This document shows positions 34,321 through 42,750 of a stretch of 64,000 nt of DNA, in pieces. Numbering within the stretch: position 1 is the first letter of the stretch; each line of letters begins with the position of its first letter. Where the stretch lies: the NCBI GenBank assembly GCA_964461115.1, contig CAYWSX010000002.1, positions 124,001 to 188,000 of the forward strand. Reading direction: 5' to 3'. Source of the stretch: RGIG2134 sp964461115 (GTDB lineage Bacteria; Cyanobacteriota; Vampirovibrionia; Gastranaerophilales; Gastranaerophilaceae). The notes beneath the pieces are model-generated. The model saw only the letters and a list, made by a program, of their open reading frames with translations. It did not search any database and was not told the origin of the DNA. Position numbers and translations under genes: made by a program.

Positions 34321-34857
34321 TTATATTAATTGTTTTTTCAAACCGTCAAACTTAGCTTTGACACTGTTGTCTATCACTTTGTCACCTATTTTTACTACAA
34401 GCCCCGCAATAATTGAAGGGTCTATATTAAATTCCGGAACAACATCGCAATAGAGTTTTACCTGCAATTTATGCTGCAAACGAGCCTTTTCGTCTTCAAG
34501 CATTTCAACTGCAGAAATAACCTTAACGCGAGTCACATTGTTGATTTCATCAATTTCTGACATAAAAATCGCCAAAATTGTATCAAAACAATCAAACCTG
34601 TTTTTATCAACCAAAACCATAAGAAAGTTTCGAGTATGCGTCGAAAGGTTCGTAAATACTTGATTTAAAACATCCTTTTTGTCCTGATTTTTGATAATAG
34701 GATTATTCAAAAATGATTTCAAATCCGCGGATTGAACCAAAACACCCGAGACCTCTTTCAATTCGGCAAGAATAGTCTCTCTGTCCTCAAATTTAGCGAG
34801 AGCAGACGCATATCTTTTTGCTGTTTTTTGTTGTTTTGAATTAAAATTATTTGTCAT
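34321..34857 (-). CDS. atpH: ATP synthase F1 delta subunit
   Basis: Delta (OSCP) joins the peripheral stalk to the top of F1. The 178-residue protein shows the start KRYASALAKFEDRE, the NNPIIKNQDKKDVLNQVF block and the C-terminal GLVVKIGDKVIDNSVKAKFD, all typical. It overlaps the b subunit gene by one base, suggesting coupled translation. Confidence 0.95.
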   Translation of the reverse strand: MTNNFNSKQQKTAKRYASALAKFEDRETILAELKEVSGVLVQSADLKSFLNNPIIKNQDKKDVLNQVFTNLSTHTRNFLMVLVDKNRFDCFDTILAIFMSEIDEINNVTRVKVISAVEMLEDEKARLQHKLQVKLYCDVVPEFNIDPSIIAGLVVKIGDKVIDNSVKAKFDGLKKQLI

Positions 34858-35360
34858 TAAATGTTAATTCCTTCAATTTTGTCAATTGCATCCGCAATGA
34901 ATTTTCTATGCAAATCCGAGTTATCTGAAAGATTTCCCGCAATTTTTTCCTGCGCTCTGTTCAAAGAGTCTCTTGAAAGCTCTTTTCTAAGCGCAGATGA
35001 TAGTTTTTGGACTTCATTTTGGATAATCTTTTCTGCGTTTGCCTCAAGACGAGTAACGGTCTCTTTAATCTCTTCTGAGGTTTTAATCTTATAGCCTTCA
35101 ACCGTATTTTTCGCGTCATTAGCAATTTTTGCCAGTTCCTGCGGAAGATTTTCGACTTCTTTTTTCATATCAGATAATGTTTTTTCCGAGTCCGATTTTT
35201 TAATGTCAGACTGATTAAGAATATTTTCAACAGTCTCTTTTGCGGCAATCAGCATGCCTGCCGCGTCGAGCTTCCAAGCCAAAAACACAATTAAAGCGAA
35301 TAAAATCAATGAGTTGAATAAATTAGATTCCAAAAGTCCATGAAGTGAAAAATTAAACAT
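34857..35360 (-). CDS. atpF: ATP synthase F0 b subunit
   Basis: One N-terminal membrane helix (LFNSLILFALIVFLAWKL) followed by a long charged coiled coil, the peripheral stalk architecture; 167 residues. It sits directly after a second, shorter b-like subunit (b'), so the stalk is probably a b/b' heterodimer as in cyanobacteria and chloroplasts. Both junctions overlap by one base. Confidence 0.9.
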   Translation of the reverse strand: MFNFSLHGLLESNLFNSLILFALIVFLAWKLDAAGMLIAAKETVENILNQSDIKKSDSEKTLSDMKKEVENLPQELAKIANDAKNTVEGYKIKTSEEIKETVTRLEANAEKIIQNEVQKLSSALRKELSRDSLNRAQEKIAGNLSDNSDLHRKFIADAIDKIEGINI

Positions 35361-35782
35361 TAATTATTCCCTCCTAAGAACTTTGACATTACTGCATCCG
35401 AAAGCTCTTCAACATTGCCTTTAATTTGCTCGGAAAGTTGATTTTTTTCATTTTGAAGTTCGCCTTTTTGAGACTCAAGCTTTTCTGAAATTTCCTGCTT
35501 CTTCTCAACTTCTTTTTGTGCTTTTTCCTCCTTAGAGGCATCAATTTGAGCAAATATCATATTTTTTGCTTCAGATTTTGAAGACGCAACTTTCTTTTCC
35601 TTGTCTTCTTTAATCGATTTAGCGCTGCTTAAATTCTCACTCGAAGCATTATCATTAGCATCAAGATACGCCTGACGTTTTGCGATAATGTCAGTGAGCG
35701 GCTTATAAAGAACCTTATTCATTATAAGCGTAAACACGATAAAACTGATTGCCGAAGCTAAGAAAGTTGCGTTAAATTCCAT
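35360..35782 (-). CDS. atpG': ATP synthase F0 b' subunit
   Basis: A second b-type subunit of 140 residues: a membrane helix near the start (TFLASAISFIVFTLIMNKVL), then KPLTDIIAKRQAYLDAN, a block very typical of b/b' subunits, then a highly charged coiled coil. It lies between c and b exactly where cyanobacteria place b' (atpG in their naming). Possessing both b and b' is a lineage marker. Confidence 0.88.
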   Translation of the reverse strand: MEFNATFLASAISFIVFTLIMNKVLYKPLTDIIAKRQAYLDANDNASSENLSSAKSIKEDKEKKVASSKSEAKNMIFAQIDASKEEKAQKEVEKKQEISEKLESQKGELQNEKNQLSEQIKGNVEELSDAVMSKFLGGNN

Positions 35783-35789
35783 TATTCAC

Positions 35790-36029
35790 CTATTTTGAAA
35801 TAAGCATAAATGCAACTACGAACGCATACAATGCACAAGCTTCTGCAAGAGCAGCGCCGAGAAGGAAGAAACCTACCGCTTTACCTGCAATTTCAGGCTG
35901 ACGGGAGATAGCATCCATAAGACCTTTTGTTGCGATACCGATACCAAGACCTGCGCCTGTTGCACCGAAACCGATTGCAAGACCTGCACCCAATTGTGCC
36001 ATATTCATTCCTGTTGCTACATCTGTCAT
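35790..36029 (-). CDS. atpE: ATP synthase F0 c subunit
   Basis: The rotor-ring proteolipid, 79 residues, with two helices joined by the polar loop SRQPE. The ion-binding Glu63 lies in ALAEACALYAF. Compared with the sodium-type c subunit of Ilyobacter, the Gln of helix 1 is replaced by Ile and the Ser-Thr after the Glu by Ala-Cys, so proton coupling is the better prediction. Preceded by GGAG, seven bases upstream of b'. Confidence 0.96.
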   Translation of the reverse strand: MTDVATGMNMAQLGAGLAIGFGATGAGLGIGIATKGLMDAISRQPEIAGKAVGFFLLGAALAEACALYAFVVAFMLISK

Positions 36030-36053
36030 AATTTTCTCCTTATTTTCTATAAA

Positions 36054-36731
36054 TTAGTGTTCTTCATTAACTGCTGAAGATATATAAGCCAATGTCAGCA
36101 TCATAAAGACCGCAGCCTGAATAAATGCTACCAAAACCTCAAATATCATCACCGGTAAAGGTAAAACCAAGGCAACAGCGCCAAGTGCCATAGAAACCAA
36201 AATTTCACCAGCCAATATGTTCGCAAAAAGTCGGATTGCCAAGCTCAAAGGACGTGTAAACATCTCAAGCAAGTCAACCAACGTCAAAATTATTCCGTTA
36301 AAATTAAATCCGTGGTAGATAAGTTTAAAGCCCTTAGCCTTGATACCCGCCGCTATGTAATAAACCAAAACAATAATTGCCATAGCGGCAGTAAGATTTA
36401 TATCGTTAGTAGGAGAAGCGAATTCACCTGTTTTAAGATGAATAAGTCTCATAGGAAGCTGCCCTGAAAGGTTTGCAACCAAAATAAATATAAACAGCGA
36501 CGCCGCCAAAGGAACATGTGCACGCCCTTTTTTACCCACCATTGTATCAGTCATAGACCAGAAAAATTCAAGAATTTTTTCCCCGAAAACCTGTCTTTTA
36601 GAAGGTATAATCGATAAATTTCTTGTCATAAAGAAAGCACCGATAATAAGAGCCGCCATGCAAGCCCACATAATAATCAATGTGTCCATGTTGAAACTCA
36701 TGTTATGAAATTGTACTACCCAATGGTGCAT
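36054..36731 (-). CDS. atpB: ATP synthase F0 a subunit
   Basis: The stator channel subunit of 225 residues with five or six membrane helices. The essential Arg lies in PLSLAIRLFANILAGEIL, and the C-terminal VFMMLTLAYISSAVNEEH is characteristic. First gene of the operon; no atpI precedes it. It lies 68 bases downstream of the phosphohexomutase gene, with its own predicted promoter in the gap. Confidence 0.96.
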   Translation of the reverse strand: MHHWVVQFHNMSFNMDTLIIMWACMAALIIGAFFMTRNLSIIPSKRQVFGEKILEFFWSMTDTMVGKKGRAHVPLAASLFIFILVANLSGQLPMRLIHLKTGEFASPTNDINLTAAMAIIVLVYYIAAGIKAKGFKLIYHGFNFNGIILTLVDLLEMFTRPLSLAIRLFANILAGEILVSMALGAVALVLPLPVMIFEVLVAFIQAAVFMMLTLAYISSAVNEEH

Positions 36732-36752
36732 GCTTTATCCTCTATATTTTTA

Positions 36753-36780
36753 ATATTAGCACTAAGATTTTAAAGTACAA
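36753..36780 (-). promoter_or_regulatory. Predicted promoter of the ATP synthase operon
   Basis: Minus strand TTGTAC, 16-base spacer, TAATAT, 22 bases before the atpB ATG. An AAGATTT/AAATCTT inverted repeat overlaps it. Together these occupy the whole gap to the upstream gene. Confidence 0.5.
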
Positions 36781-36799
36781 GCTAGTTATAAATCTTAAC

Positions 36800-39097
36800 C
36801 TAAACTTGCAATCCCAGCGTCTCTGCATAGTCCGGAATAACAAATTTAACGTTGTTCGCACCTTTATCCGTAAACTCAAGGTAATCTGCCATAGATTTAT
36901 CTTTTGCAGAGTCGTAGTCTGATTTTGTGACATATTTTTCGTAGACCGGACTCAAATTTCCATCATAATTCCCAAGAATCTGAGCAAATCGTTTAATATC
37001 ATCTTTTACGTTGCCCGCGCCGTAAGCTTTTGTCTTGGCGTCAGTACCTGAAGGACGAATTTCAATAAATTTGTCCGTGAACTTCAAATATGTTCCGTCA
37101 CCAACAAACTTCACATCAATCAAATTTGTAAAATCAAGCTGAGGAAAAGTTTTTGATAAAATTTCTTTGACTGCCTCAAGCGAAATTCTTCCTTCTTTAT
37201 GCATTACAGCAAGAGTCAGATAGAACAAGTCATTTTTAGTTCTTTTTGCCTCGCCCAAAACCTTTGACTCTTTTAGTTTTTTAATATCCGGTTCACTTTC
37301 GTTATAGTATGAGATATCCTCTCGAATATCATAACGCGCAATAATTTTGTTTTCCGCAAAAACTTCTTCCAAGTATGAAGAAATCGTTTTACCCTGCGTC
37401 TCGAGCTCGCTTACAAGCGCAGACGCAACAATTATAGCCTCGGTAGCACTCTTTTCTCTCATTGCAATAGCTTTTCTGCCGGCTTTGGAGGTTATAATCG
37501 TTTCGGAGCCGATAATCATTCCGCCTGACTCTTCGCCTGCAAAAATGACTTTCGGGTTTTTACCAAGGTCAATATCTTCGCCAAAAACATCAGTCACAAC
37601 AACCTTTTTACCTTCATCCTCCAAAATTTGTTTTTCAACTTTTTTCATAACATTTGCAATCTCTTTGAAGCCTACAGGAACGTTAACAACCCTAATTCCG
37701 TTGTTTTCAGCCCACTCGTCCCAAGATTTTGCAGAAGCCGTAGTTTTAATTATAAATTTCGGTGTTTTATCGAAACTTCCCGCTTTTTTAAGCTGTTTCA
37801 TCCAGAAATCCATAATCATCAAAAATGCTTGATTCGCAGTGTAGACAACGAGAACTCGCTCTGCACCCAAATCTACCGTATCAACGCCGAGTGCCGACAA
37901 TTTAGCTTTATTTTCAACAGACTCAACCTGAGCAACCGTCAATCGGTCATGATCAGGGTCTGTGATAAGCACAACCGTGCCGGTCGGGTAGTTTTTCAAC
38001 TTTTCATCATAATTTAGGCTTTTTATTACAGGAAAATAAGGTATTCCGTTTTGGTCTTTTGAAAGAACAGTCGCGTCCACGGAATAGTCATAAAAACATT
38101 TATTCCCTTTTGAGTCATGGTCATATTTCCCGATTGAGTGAAAAAACGGATCTTCCTCAATGTTAAACCAGTCGAATTTATCCGCAATACTCATTTTTTC
38201 AAGCAATTTTGAAAGAGTTCTGTATGCGCTTCCGCCAACATTTTCGATAACAACTTTATTTTTCAGTTTTTTGATTAAATCAATGTTAACTTTATTGCCA
38301 ACACCACTTTCAAGATATTCAACATACAAGTCTATTCCGTCATTGAGTTTATTCATAAAATCTTCATCGATTAATTTATCATTTTTTGATGAAAGTTTAA
38401 TTTCGTATTTTCCTTCTCGTTCGACTAACTCAAAAATCTCTTTAATTTTAGCAACAAACTGCATTGACTCCTCGGGAAGGTATTGGCTGCCTTGAGAATT
38501 CAAGTCTTTTGTAGCATTTTTAACACTTATACCGTGGCTTGAGGTAATATACTCACCGCCCAGCAAATCAAGCTTGAACGCCAAAAATGACGCCAGCCAA
38601 ATAGGAATAGATTTTCTTTCATACGGAGTAAGGGTCTTAATCCCCTCTGCAGCTTGAACTCGAGCGATAACATCAAGAAACTTATCGGAATTATAACGAA
38701 CTTCGCTGCCAACAATTTTTAAAAGCGCAGAAGCAGGATAATTTTCCTTTGCCGCAAGTGCTTTTGCATGTGTAGCAAGCAGCACACCCACCAAGTTAAT
38801 CGGGAAACGCGTATCATGGGGATACAAAATATTTTGAGGTCCGCGAATTCCGGCAGTAGAAACCTCGGCTTCTTTTGCATAATTTTTAAACCAGTCCGCC
38901 AAATCAAGCCCTTCAGGATTGTTTATTTCATCATATGGAGCAAGGTGTTCCTTTTTCAAGGTAAAAACAATTTCTCCACTGTTATTTAAATCAATCAGAC
39001 TATTATTTTTTATATAATCAGGTGTTTTCGACTCAACTGATTCAAAAAGCTGTTTTTCAAGCTCACAACTCGACTGCTTACCGTTAAAATTGTCCAT
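36800..39097 (-). CDS. Large phosphoglucomutase/phosphomannomutase family enzyme
   Basis: An alpha-D-phosphohexomutase that moves phosphate between C1 and C6 of a sugar phosphate. At 765 residues it is much longer than the usual 450-580. The active-site serine is in ITSSHGISVK rather than the usual TASHNP, the metal loop is intact as ITDPDHDRLTVA, and the C-terminal phosphate loop reads RPSGTDAKTKAYG. Extra length lies in the region before the metal loop. The start at 39097 follows AGGGGAG. It precedes the ATP synthase genes on the same strand with a 68-base gap. Substrate not determined. Confidence 0.85.
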   Translation of the reverse strand: MDNFNGKQSSCELEKQLFESVESKTPDYIKNNSLIDLNNSGEIVFTLKKEHLAPYDEINNPEGLDLADWFKNYAKEAEVSTAGIRGPQNILYPHDTRFPINLVGVLLATHAKALAAKENYPASALLKIVGSEVRYNSDKFLDVIARVQAAEGIKTLTPYERKSIPIWLASFLAFKLDLLGGEYITSSHGISVKNATKDLNSQGSQYLPEESMQFVAKIKEIFELVEREGKYEIKLSSKNDKLIDEDFMNKLNDGIDLYVEYLESGVGNKVNIDLIKKLKNKVVIENVGGSAYRTLSKLLEKMSIADKFDWFNIEEDPFFHSIGKYDHDSKGNKCFYDYSVDATVLSKDQNGIPYFPVIKSLNYDEKLKNYPTGTVVLITDPDHDRLTVAQVESVENKAKLSALGVDTVDLGAERVLVVYTANQAFLMIMDFWMKQLKKAGSFDKTPKFIIKTTASAKSWDEWAENNGIRVVNVPVGFKEIANVMKKVEKQILEDEGKKVVVTDVFGEDIDLGKNPKVIFAGEESGGMIIGSETIITSKAGRKAIAMREKSATEAIIVASALVSELETQGKTISSYLEEVFAENKIIARYDIREDISYYNESEPDIKKLKESKVLGEAKRTKNDLFYLTLAVMHKEGRISLEAVKEILSKTFPQLDFTNLIDVKFVGDGTYLKFTDKFIEIRPSGTDAKTKAYGAGNVKDDIKRFAQILGNYDGNLSPVYEKYVTKSDYDSAKDKSMADYLEFTDKGANNVKFVIPDYAETLGLQV

Positions 39098-39237
39098 GCT
39101 ATCTCCCCTAAACCATAAATATTCAATCAAATTATATTACAAAGATTTTTTTGTGGAAATGTATTAAGTGTTGAAGAAAATCACACCTAAATATAAGAAT
39201 CCTGCCCTTTAGCTTGTAAGGACATTCATCCGGGGAA

Positions 39238-39360
39238 AGATCCTGAAACAAGTTCAGGATGACAGATTTAAGATACTTTGCAAAGGTAACAACAGAGCAG
39301 GGACAGCGATGTTTGTCCCTGCCTCTCGAGGCGAAAACAAGTTCAGGATGACGCGGAGTG
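39238..39360. repeat. Dispersed repeat, copy A
   Basis: This 123-base stretch is about 80% identical by eye to 42605-42720. It begins with AGATCCTGAAACAAGTTCAG, an imperfect palindrome, and ends with a second CAGGATGACG half-site. Its six-frame translations give the familiar spurious peptides of 'CCTGAAACAAGTTCAGG' intergenic repeats. The whole gap 39131-39432 holds only this repeat, the terminator at 39378 and promoter-like DNA before the mutase gene. Confidence 0.8.
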
Positions 39361-39377
39361 CTTTAAATAAAATAAAT

Positions 39378-39412
39378 AAAACAAAAGACCCGTTAAACGG
39401 GTCTTTTGTTTT
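39378..39412 (-). terminator. Very strong terminator of the gene at 39433
   Basis: A 17-bp perfect inverted repeat (AAAACAAAAGACCCGTT and its complement) around one central base, with an A/T-rich start and end so that it can work in both directions. Confidence 0.9.
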
Positions 39413-39432
39413 ATTGTTGATTGGAAACTTCA

Positions 39433-40275
39433 TTATGCAAATGTTTTGAATGAACGCTCAATGTTTTTATCAAGGATTTTCTTAACAGAGTCGATTTCGT
39501 TGTCGCAAGCTTTTTGCTGAGTTTCAACCTGTTTCAACTCTACATCGAGCTGCTTATCTTGGTTTTGAATAACCAATGATTTGTACTCATAATCAGCAGA
39601 AGCTTTAGCGTCATCAGTATCATCCAATTTAGAAGATACATCTGTCATACCAGAAAGTGCCTTGTTGCTCCATTGATATCTCGTTACAGAGCCTGCAGCC
39701 ATTTCATTTGTCAGCCATTTTTCAATATCAGAGTCAGGTGATTCAGGGTTTTTATCCTTGATAGCCTGTCTTAACTGAGCTTGGTCTTGATATTCTTTTT
39801 CTCCGGTCTGAGAATATTTAAAAGTAGTACGAGACGAACGTTGTTGAATAATCAACTCACCGCTCTGAATCAAGTCCTGCATATACTCAGGGTTTGCTGC
39901 TACTGCAGGAAGAACCAAGATATCATTTTCGGTGAATAACGGATCATTGTCACCTCTGTATTTTGCGTTTGCTTCTTCCAAACTCTTACAGACAAGTTTT
40001 CCATCAGGAGTTGCTAATCTGTATTTATTTGTATTTTGCAAAGAAGTTAAATTATCGTAAGTTAAAAGTTCGTTCTTTTGAGTTCCGTCTTGGCTGGTTT
40101 TGTATGTGTAGAACAAAGCACGGTTATTTAGCGCCTTAGAATAGTTCATTGCCAGCTCTTCTGTTTGCATTGCAAGCATCGTCTTTCTTTGGCAGATCAT
40201 CTGAGCACGGTACTCTAGATCGCTTTTTCTTGATGTGAGGAGAAGTAATCTCGCTTGTGATGCTGCTAAACCCAT
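39433..40275 (-). CDS. Hypothetical protein with hook/flagellin-like helical ends
   Basis: The 280-residue protein begins MGLAASQARLLLLTSRKS and continues with DLEYRAQMICQRKTMLAMQT, a long amphipathic helix. It ends with another coiled coil, KQLDVELKQVETQQKACDNE, and the tail IERSFKTFA. The middle is polar and variable. No signal peptide is seen. The pattern of conserved helical ends around a variable core recalls axial proteins such as flagellin and hook-associated proteins, but no flagellar genes are present here. The tail resembles that of the 2097 protein. Transcribed alone, with its own terminator. Function unknown; the filament comparison is inference. Confidence 0.7.
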   Translation of the reverse strand: MGLAASQARLLLLTSRKSDLEYRAQMICQRKTMLAMQTEELAMNYSKALNNRALFYTYKTSQDGTQKNELLTYDNLTSLQNTNKYRLATPDGKLVCKSLEEANAKYRGDNDPLFTENDILVLPAVAANPEYMQDLIQSGELIIQQRSSRTTFKYSQTGEKEYQDQAQLRQAIKDKNPESPDSDIEKWLTNEMAAGSVTRYQWSNKALSGMTDVSSKLDDTDDAKASADYEYKSLVIQNQDKQLDVELKQVETQQKACDNEIDSVKKILDKNIERSFKTFA

Positions 40276-40495
40276 TTTCTTATTACCTTATACATTAACC
40301 ACATATATTTAAAAACCAAAAGTATAGACGAAATTCATATTCTGTATATATTGTTACAATACTTAATACTTATTCTTTATACCTTTGCATTTTCTCCGTT
40401 AGAGTGACTTACATTTGTAGTATCGGCACAAGTTTGAATAAACTTTAGAATACTGTAAAGAAATGTAACGGTGGATTTGCAAAAATAGTCCAGAA

Positions 40496-40527
40496 AAAAA
40501 CAGAGCCCCAAAGGAGTCTCTGTTTTT
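40496..40527 (-). terminator. Terminator of the rpmI-rplT operon
   Basis: AAAAACAGAG and CTCTGTTTTT pair around a 12-base loop, with T-runs on both sides, about 23 bases after the rplT stop. The gap from 40276 to 40495 holds only AT-rich upstream DNA of the 280-residue gene. Confidence 0.85.
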
Positions 40528-40549
40528 GATTTATAGCTTTTATGAATTA

Positions 40550-40903
40550 CTATTTAATTTGAGCTTTTGCTGTTTCTACAACTGCTTCGAAAGCTTCTTT
40601 TTCATTTACAGCAAGTTCAGCAAGCATTTTTCTGTTAACTTGGATTTCGGATTTTTTAAGAGCGTTCATAAATTTAGAATAGCTCATGCCGTATTGTCTA
40701 ACAGCTGCGTTGATTCTGATAATCCAGAGTCTTCTCATGTTTCTTTTCAGATTACGTCTGTCTCTGTAAGCATATTTGAGTGCTTTCATAACAGCACAGT
40801 TAGCAACTTTAAATATTCTGCTTCTAGCTCCTTTGAAGCCTTTTGCAAGTTTTAAGATTTTTTTATGACGTTTGCGTAAAACGTTTCCGCGTTTGACTCT
40901 CAT
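40550..40903 (-). CDS. rplT: 50S ribosomal protein L20
   Basis: L20 is an early-assembly protein of the large subunit. At 117 residues the length is standard, with the classic start MRVKRGNVLRKRHKKILKLA and the block NRLWI-like RRLWIIRINAAVRQYGMSYS. It follows rpmI by 48 bases in the conserved order. In many bacteria infC precedes this pair; here it does not. Confidence 0.98.
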   Translation of the reverse strand: MRVKRGNVLRKRHKKILKLAKGFKGARSRIFKVANCAVMKALKYAYRDRRNLKRNMRRLWIIRINAAVRQYGMSYSKFMNALKKSEIQVNRKMLAELAVNEKEAFEAVVETAKAQIK

Positions 40904-40951
40904 TTTTTTCTCCTTTGATTGTCTTGTAACTACTTTTGATTAAATATTCAA

Positions 40952-41161
40952 TTATCTTGAATATTTTTTGTACGGTAACTGCTTAAGCACGAGTTTAACT
41001 TGCGCTACTGCAATTTCTACCATTGAAGACAACCTGTTTTTACGAGCAGATGATTTATGCTGTAATAAGTGCTTTTTGCCGGACTGTCTTCTTTTAATTT
41101 TACCTGTGCCAGTAAGCTTGTATCTTTTAGCTCCCGCACGGTGAGTTTTCATTTTTGGCAT
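40952..41161 (-). CDS. rpmI: 50S ribosomal protein L35
   Basis: The protein has 69 residues, begins MPKMKTHRAGAKRYKLTGTG and is highly basic, which is diagnostic for L35. AGGAG precedes the ATG. The upstream leader has a short ACCTT/AAGGT hairpin. First gene of the L35-L20 operon, divergent from the thioredoxin gene. Confidence 0.97.
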   Translation of the reverse strand: MPKMKTHRAGAKRYKLTGTGKIKRRQSGKKHLLQHKSSARKNRLSSMVEIAVAQVKLVLKQLPYKKYSR

Positions 41162-41211
41162 CGTATTCTCCTTTTTTGTAATGCACTATACCTTGCATGT
41201 AAGGTAGAACA

Positions 41212-41240
41212 ATCGTATTACAAACATTTTTGGATTTCAA
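41212..41240 (-). promoter_or_regulatory. Predicted promoter of rpmI-rplT
   Basis: Minus strand TTGAAA, 17-base spacer, TACGAT, 51 bases before the rpmI ATG. The leader that follows contains ACCTTACATGCAAGGT, a small hairpin that could serve autoregulation by L20. Confidence 0.5.
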
Positions 41241-41293
41241 GCAGACAAAGAAATATTATTAAGACAATATTTACCCGTTCGGCTAATATATTT

Positions 41294-41321
41294 TTCAAAT
41301 GACGGTGTATTATATTATAAT
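41294..41321 (+). promoter_or_regulatory. Predicted promoter of the thioredoxin-ccdA operon
   Basis: TTCAAA, 16-base spacer, perfect TATAAT, 24 bases before the ATG at 41345. Confidence 0.55.
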
Positions 41322-41344
41322 AAATGAGAAAAGCGAGGTTCATT

Positions 41345-41740
41345 ATGAAAAATTGGGTTATCAGTTTATTGGTTTTGGTTGTGCCTGTTGCGGCGTATTT
41401 TACGCTAAAAAACAGCAACGAAGCACAAAATTCACTTATAGCGCAGGCGGCGAACAAGCCTAGCATTATAAAATTCACATCTCCTATGTGTCTTGACTGC
41501 AAGAAAATAGCAACAGAAATTGCGCCGTTAAAACCGATTTACCAAGACCGCGTAAACTTTGTTGAAATCGATGCAACATCACCCGACAAAAAATCTCAAG
41601 ACCAAATCACAATGTATGGCGTAACTGTTGTGCCGACAATGATTTATCTTGATGAGAACGGGAAAAAAGTTCGAAAACAAGAAGGTTTCGCGCCTAAAGC
41701 AACACTTGAAAAATACATAAAAGAGTTAATCCATGGATAA
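41345..41740 (+). CDS. Membrane-anchored thioredoxin-like protein
   Basis: The chosen ATG at 41345 follows GCGAGG; an earlier in-frame ATG overlaps the promoter -10 region. Of 131 residues, an N-terminal hydrophobic segment (WVISLLVLVVPVAAYFTL) anchors or exports the protein. A thioredoxin fold follows with the redox pair CLDC and the cis-proline loop VTVVPTMIYLD. It overlaps the ccdA gene by eight bases. The pair probably carries reducing equivalents from cytoplasmic thioredoxin via CcdA to proteins outside the membrane. Confidence 0.9.
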   Translation: MKNWVISLLVLVVPVAAYFTLKNSNEAQNSLIAQAANKPSIIKFTSPMCLDCKKIATEIAPLKPIYQDRVNFVEIDATSPDKKSQDQITMYGVTVVPTMIYLDENGKKVRKQEGFAPKATLEKYIKELIHG

Positions 41741-42443
41741 TTTAATATCTTTATTCAACACAGAAGCGGCTTCCGCAAATTTTTCGTGGCTGCTGCTTCT
41801 TATATCATTTTTAGGCGGGATTGTATCGTCACTATCACCGTGCACGCTCGGAATTCTTCCTATAATTGTCGGATATGTAGCCGGATACAGCAACAAGAGC
41901 GGGATAAAGACCTTTATCCAAATGGTATTTTTTATACTCGGAATGGCGCTGGTTTTGACCTCTTTGGGGTTGATTTGCGCAATTGGCGGTAAAATCCTTA
42001 TCAATAAATACGCAGCCGTCTTCGGGTTAATTGTAAACGGCATAATTTTCCTTATGGGGCTTAACCTGATAGGCATTCTGGACATTCAAATGCCGGTATT
42101 TATCAAGCAAATGCCTCAAAATAACGGAAACGACATAATTCTATATCCAATAATTATAGGTGCGGTTTTTGCTCTGGCCTCCACGCCTTGTTCTACGCCA
42201 ATTTTAGCGGGGATAATGGCATTTGCGTCACTTTCAGCTAACCTTGTATTAGCCGGTTTCATGCTATTCCTCTTTGCACTCGGTCAAGGGCTGGTAATTG
42301 TACTCGCAGGCGTTTTCACCTCAATTCTTAAAGGATTGAGAAGCGTAAGCAAGGTTTCAGGCGTATTAATGAAAGCAAGCGGGTTAATCTTGGTTGCCGT
42401 TTCTATTTATATTTATTGGAAAATATTTTCAGGCGTGATTTAG
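41733..42443 (+). CDS. ccdA: CcdA/DsbD-type membrane disulfide transporter
   Basis: A six-helix membrane protein of 236 residues. The redox cysteines lie in SSLSPCTLGILP (helix 1) and STPCSTPILAG (helix 4), in the Pro-Cys context of the family. CcdA moves electrons across the membrane for cytochrome c maturation or for periplasmic disulfide reduction. With no cytochrome genes nearby and an anaerobic setting, supply to the partner thioredoxin upstream is the likely role. Confidence 0.93.
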   Translation: MDNLISLFNTEAASANFSWLLLLISFLGGIVSSLSPCTLGILPIIVGYVAGYSNKSGIKTFIQMVFFILGMALVLTSLGLICAIGGKILINKYAAVFGLIVNGIIFLMGLNLIGILDIQMPVFIKQMPQNNGNDIILYPIIIGAVFALASTPCSTPILAGIMAFASLSANLVLAGFMLFLFALGQGLVIVLAGVFTSILKGLRSVSKVSGVLMKASGLILVAVSIYIYWKIFSGVI

Positions 42444-42519
42444 GGACAATAAATTTGATAAAAGAAACTAATCCGAAACTCGAAGATTTGTCTGAGAAAT
42501 GGTGAAAGTATCAACAGTC

Positions 42520-42720
42520 TGTCATCCTGAACTTGTTTCAGGATCTTTCCGACTTGAAAGCCAGCATGATATCGACTATAAAATAGGTTTACTACCTCAA
42601 CATAAGATCCTGAAACAAGTTCAGGATGACAGTTTTAAGATACGTTACAAAGGGAATAACAGAGCCTGGAAGGCGATGTTTTTGACCCTGTCTCTGAGGC
42701 AAGCAGGATGACGTGGAGTG
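42520..42720. repeat. Dispersed repeat, copy B, with a 28-bp inverted repeat
   Basis: TGTCATCCTGAACTTGTTTC... at 42520-42547 is the exact inverse complement of 42604-42631, with 56 bases between. From 42605 to 42720 the sequence matches copy A at 39238-39360. The element could fold into a long hairpin behind ccdA. The frame crossing it (with HPELVSGS and KQVQDD) is the usual false peptide of this repeat class, not a gene. It fills most of the gap 42444-42750. Confidence 0.85.
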
Positions 42721-42750
42721 TGTTACGCACAGAATGACAGTTTTTAGCTT

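Noticed and set aside
37347..37832. 161-codon antisense frame within the phosphohexomutase gene
   Set aside because: The sense strand carries conserved catalytic motifs throughout; the antisense product has no recognisable pattern.
42499..42711. Plus-strand open frame of about 70 codons with HPELVSGS and KQVQDD
   Set aside because: It lies wholly in the dispersed repeat; these peptide phrases are the usual false translation of this repeat type.
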